NCBI GenBank assembly: GCA_027293245.1 | Contig: JAPUFZ010000183.1 | Location: 1-8,779, forward strand | Reading direction: 5' to 3' | Source of the DNA: Gammaproteobacteria bacterium | GTDB taxonomy: Bacteria > Pseudomonadota > Gammaproteobacteria > GCA-001735895 | DNA: 8,779 nt | Part shown: positions 8,508 to 8,779 of the stretch, piece after piece | Layout of the letters: each line of letters opens with the position of its first letter | Position numbering within the stretch: position 1 is the first letter of the stretch | Notes under the pieces: model-generated | The model's input: only the letters and a program-made list of their open reading frames with translations | What the model was told of the DNA's origin: nothing | The model's database searches: none | Position numbers and translations under genes: made by a program

Positions 8508-8726
8508 TCAATTTTCCAGTAATTTAAAAACAGTGCCGCAATAGGGGCATCTGGACTCGCCGCCGTTTTCTGCAACCGGAATGTAAACCTGGGGATGTGA
8601 ATCCCACAGGCTCGAGCCCTCCATCGGACAATGTATCGGAAGATCACTCGGTTTCACTTCAACCGCAGTTTTTGCGTTCGGTTTGGAGTAATCGCCTTGA
8701 TGTGCTGCTGTGTCATTATTTACCAT
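8508..8726 (-). CDS. Small CHCC zinc-finger domain protein
   Basis: This 72-residue protein fits the zf-CHCC family (PF10276), related to the C-terminal zinc site of the mitochondrial complex I subunit NDUFS6. The putative ligands are Cys33, His44, Cys60 and Cys63, in CPMEGSSLWDSHPQVYIP and CPYCGTVFKL. The first 25 residues are polar and probably disordered. There is no signal peptide or membrane segment, so it should be cytoplasmic. The bacterial function is unknown to me; binding of one zinc ion is inferred from the ligand spacing. The ATG at 8726 is the only ATG in the visible frame, and it lies 11 nt after the stop of the upstream gene tail. The frame stays open to the window edge, but an upstream start would overlap that gene. 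No strong ribosome binding site is visible, which suggests coupling. Confidence 0.88.
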   Translation of the reverse strand: MVNNDTAAHQGDYSKPNAKTAVEVKPSDLPIHCPMEGSSLWDSHPQVYIPVAENGGESRCPYCGTVFKLLEN

Positions 8727-8737
8727 AGTCTTTGTCG

Positions 8738-8779
8738 TTACTCGATGAAGGTTAACCAGTCCATGTGTTTCTCATTGCG
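8738..8779 (-). CDS. ilvE: C-terminal 13 codons of a gene, probably branched-chain aminotransferase IlvE
   Basis: On the - strand, a frame open from the window edge reads RNEKHMDWLTFIE and stops with TAA at 8738-8740. The pattern of a charged stretch, then an aromatic Trp-Leu and a short hydrophobic ending resembles the C-terminus of class IV branched-chain aminotransferases of the IlvE type as I remember it (of the form GR-x-E-x-Y-x-x-WL-x-x-V). These enzymes transfer the amino group between glutamate and the keto acids of leucine, isoleucine and valine. Thirteen residues are too few for a firm identification; the rest lies beyond the window. It would be co-transcribed with the zinc-finger gene 11 nt downstream. 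Confidence 0.5.
   Translation of the reverse strand, partial: RNEKHMDWLTFIE

Noticed and set aside
1..8779. Mobile element, CRISPR array, tRNA gene or defence system
   Set aside because: No direct-repeat arrays, transposase-like frames, attachment sites or tRNA-like cloverleaf sequences were found; nearly all the window is accounted for by conserved housekeeping genes.

Overview
The window reads as ordinary chromosomal housekeeping DNA from a gammaproteobacterium. The inference rests on gene order (rimP-nusA-infB-rbfA-truB-rpsO-pnp, as in Escherichia coli), on proteins that align almost end to end with E. coli proteins I know from memory (for example PNPase catalytic positions with identical numbering), and on a NusA with both C-terminal AR repeats. 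Base composition looks roughly balanced. I cannot place it in a family or genus.

Layout. Positions 2-8439 on the + strand hold seven co-directional genes: the 3' part of rimP, then nusA, infB, rbfA, truB, rpsO and pnp. infB-rbfA-truB are packed 4 and 6 nt apart, and rpsO-pnp are 16 nt apart. There are larger gaps before nusA (124 nt) and before rpsO (114 nt), each with a promoter-like sequence; the rpsO one is the more convincing. pnp ends at a strong intrinsic terminator (8459-8485) that is symmetric enough to work on both strands. Beyond it, on the - strand, lie a small CHCC zinc-finger protein (8508-8726) and, upstream of that, the last 13 codons of what is probably the branched-chain aminotransferase ilvE. 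No stretch of more than 300 nt lacks a gene.

How the genes work together. RimP, RbfA and TruB act in 30S assembly, 30S maturation and tRNA modification. NusA controls elongation, pausing, termination and antitermination. IF2 delivers initiator tRNA. S15 is a primary 16S-binding protein. PNPase degrades RNA. The cluster couples transcription, translation start, ribosome assembly and RNA turnover.

I found no undescribed system. The points worth a second look are regulatory: a compressed rpsO-pnp junction with no room for the E. coli-type pnp leader, competing inverted repeats before rpsO, a palindrome over the putative rpsO -10 box, a shared bidirectional terminator, and the uncharacterised zinc-finger gene beside ilvE.
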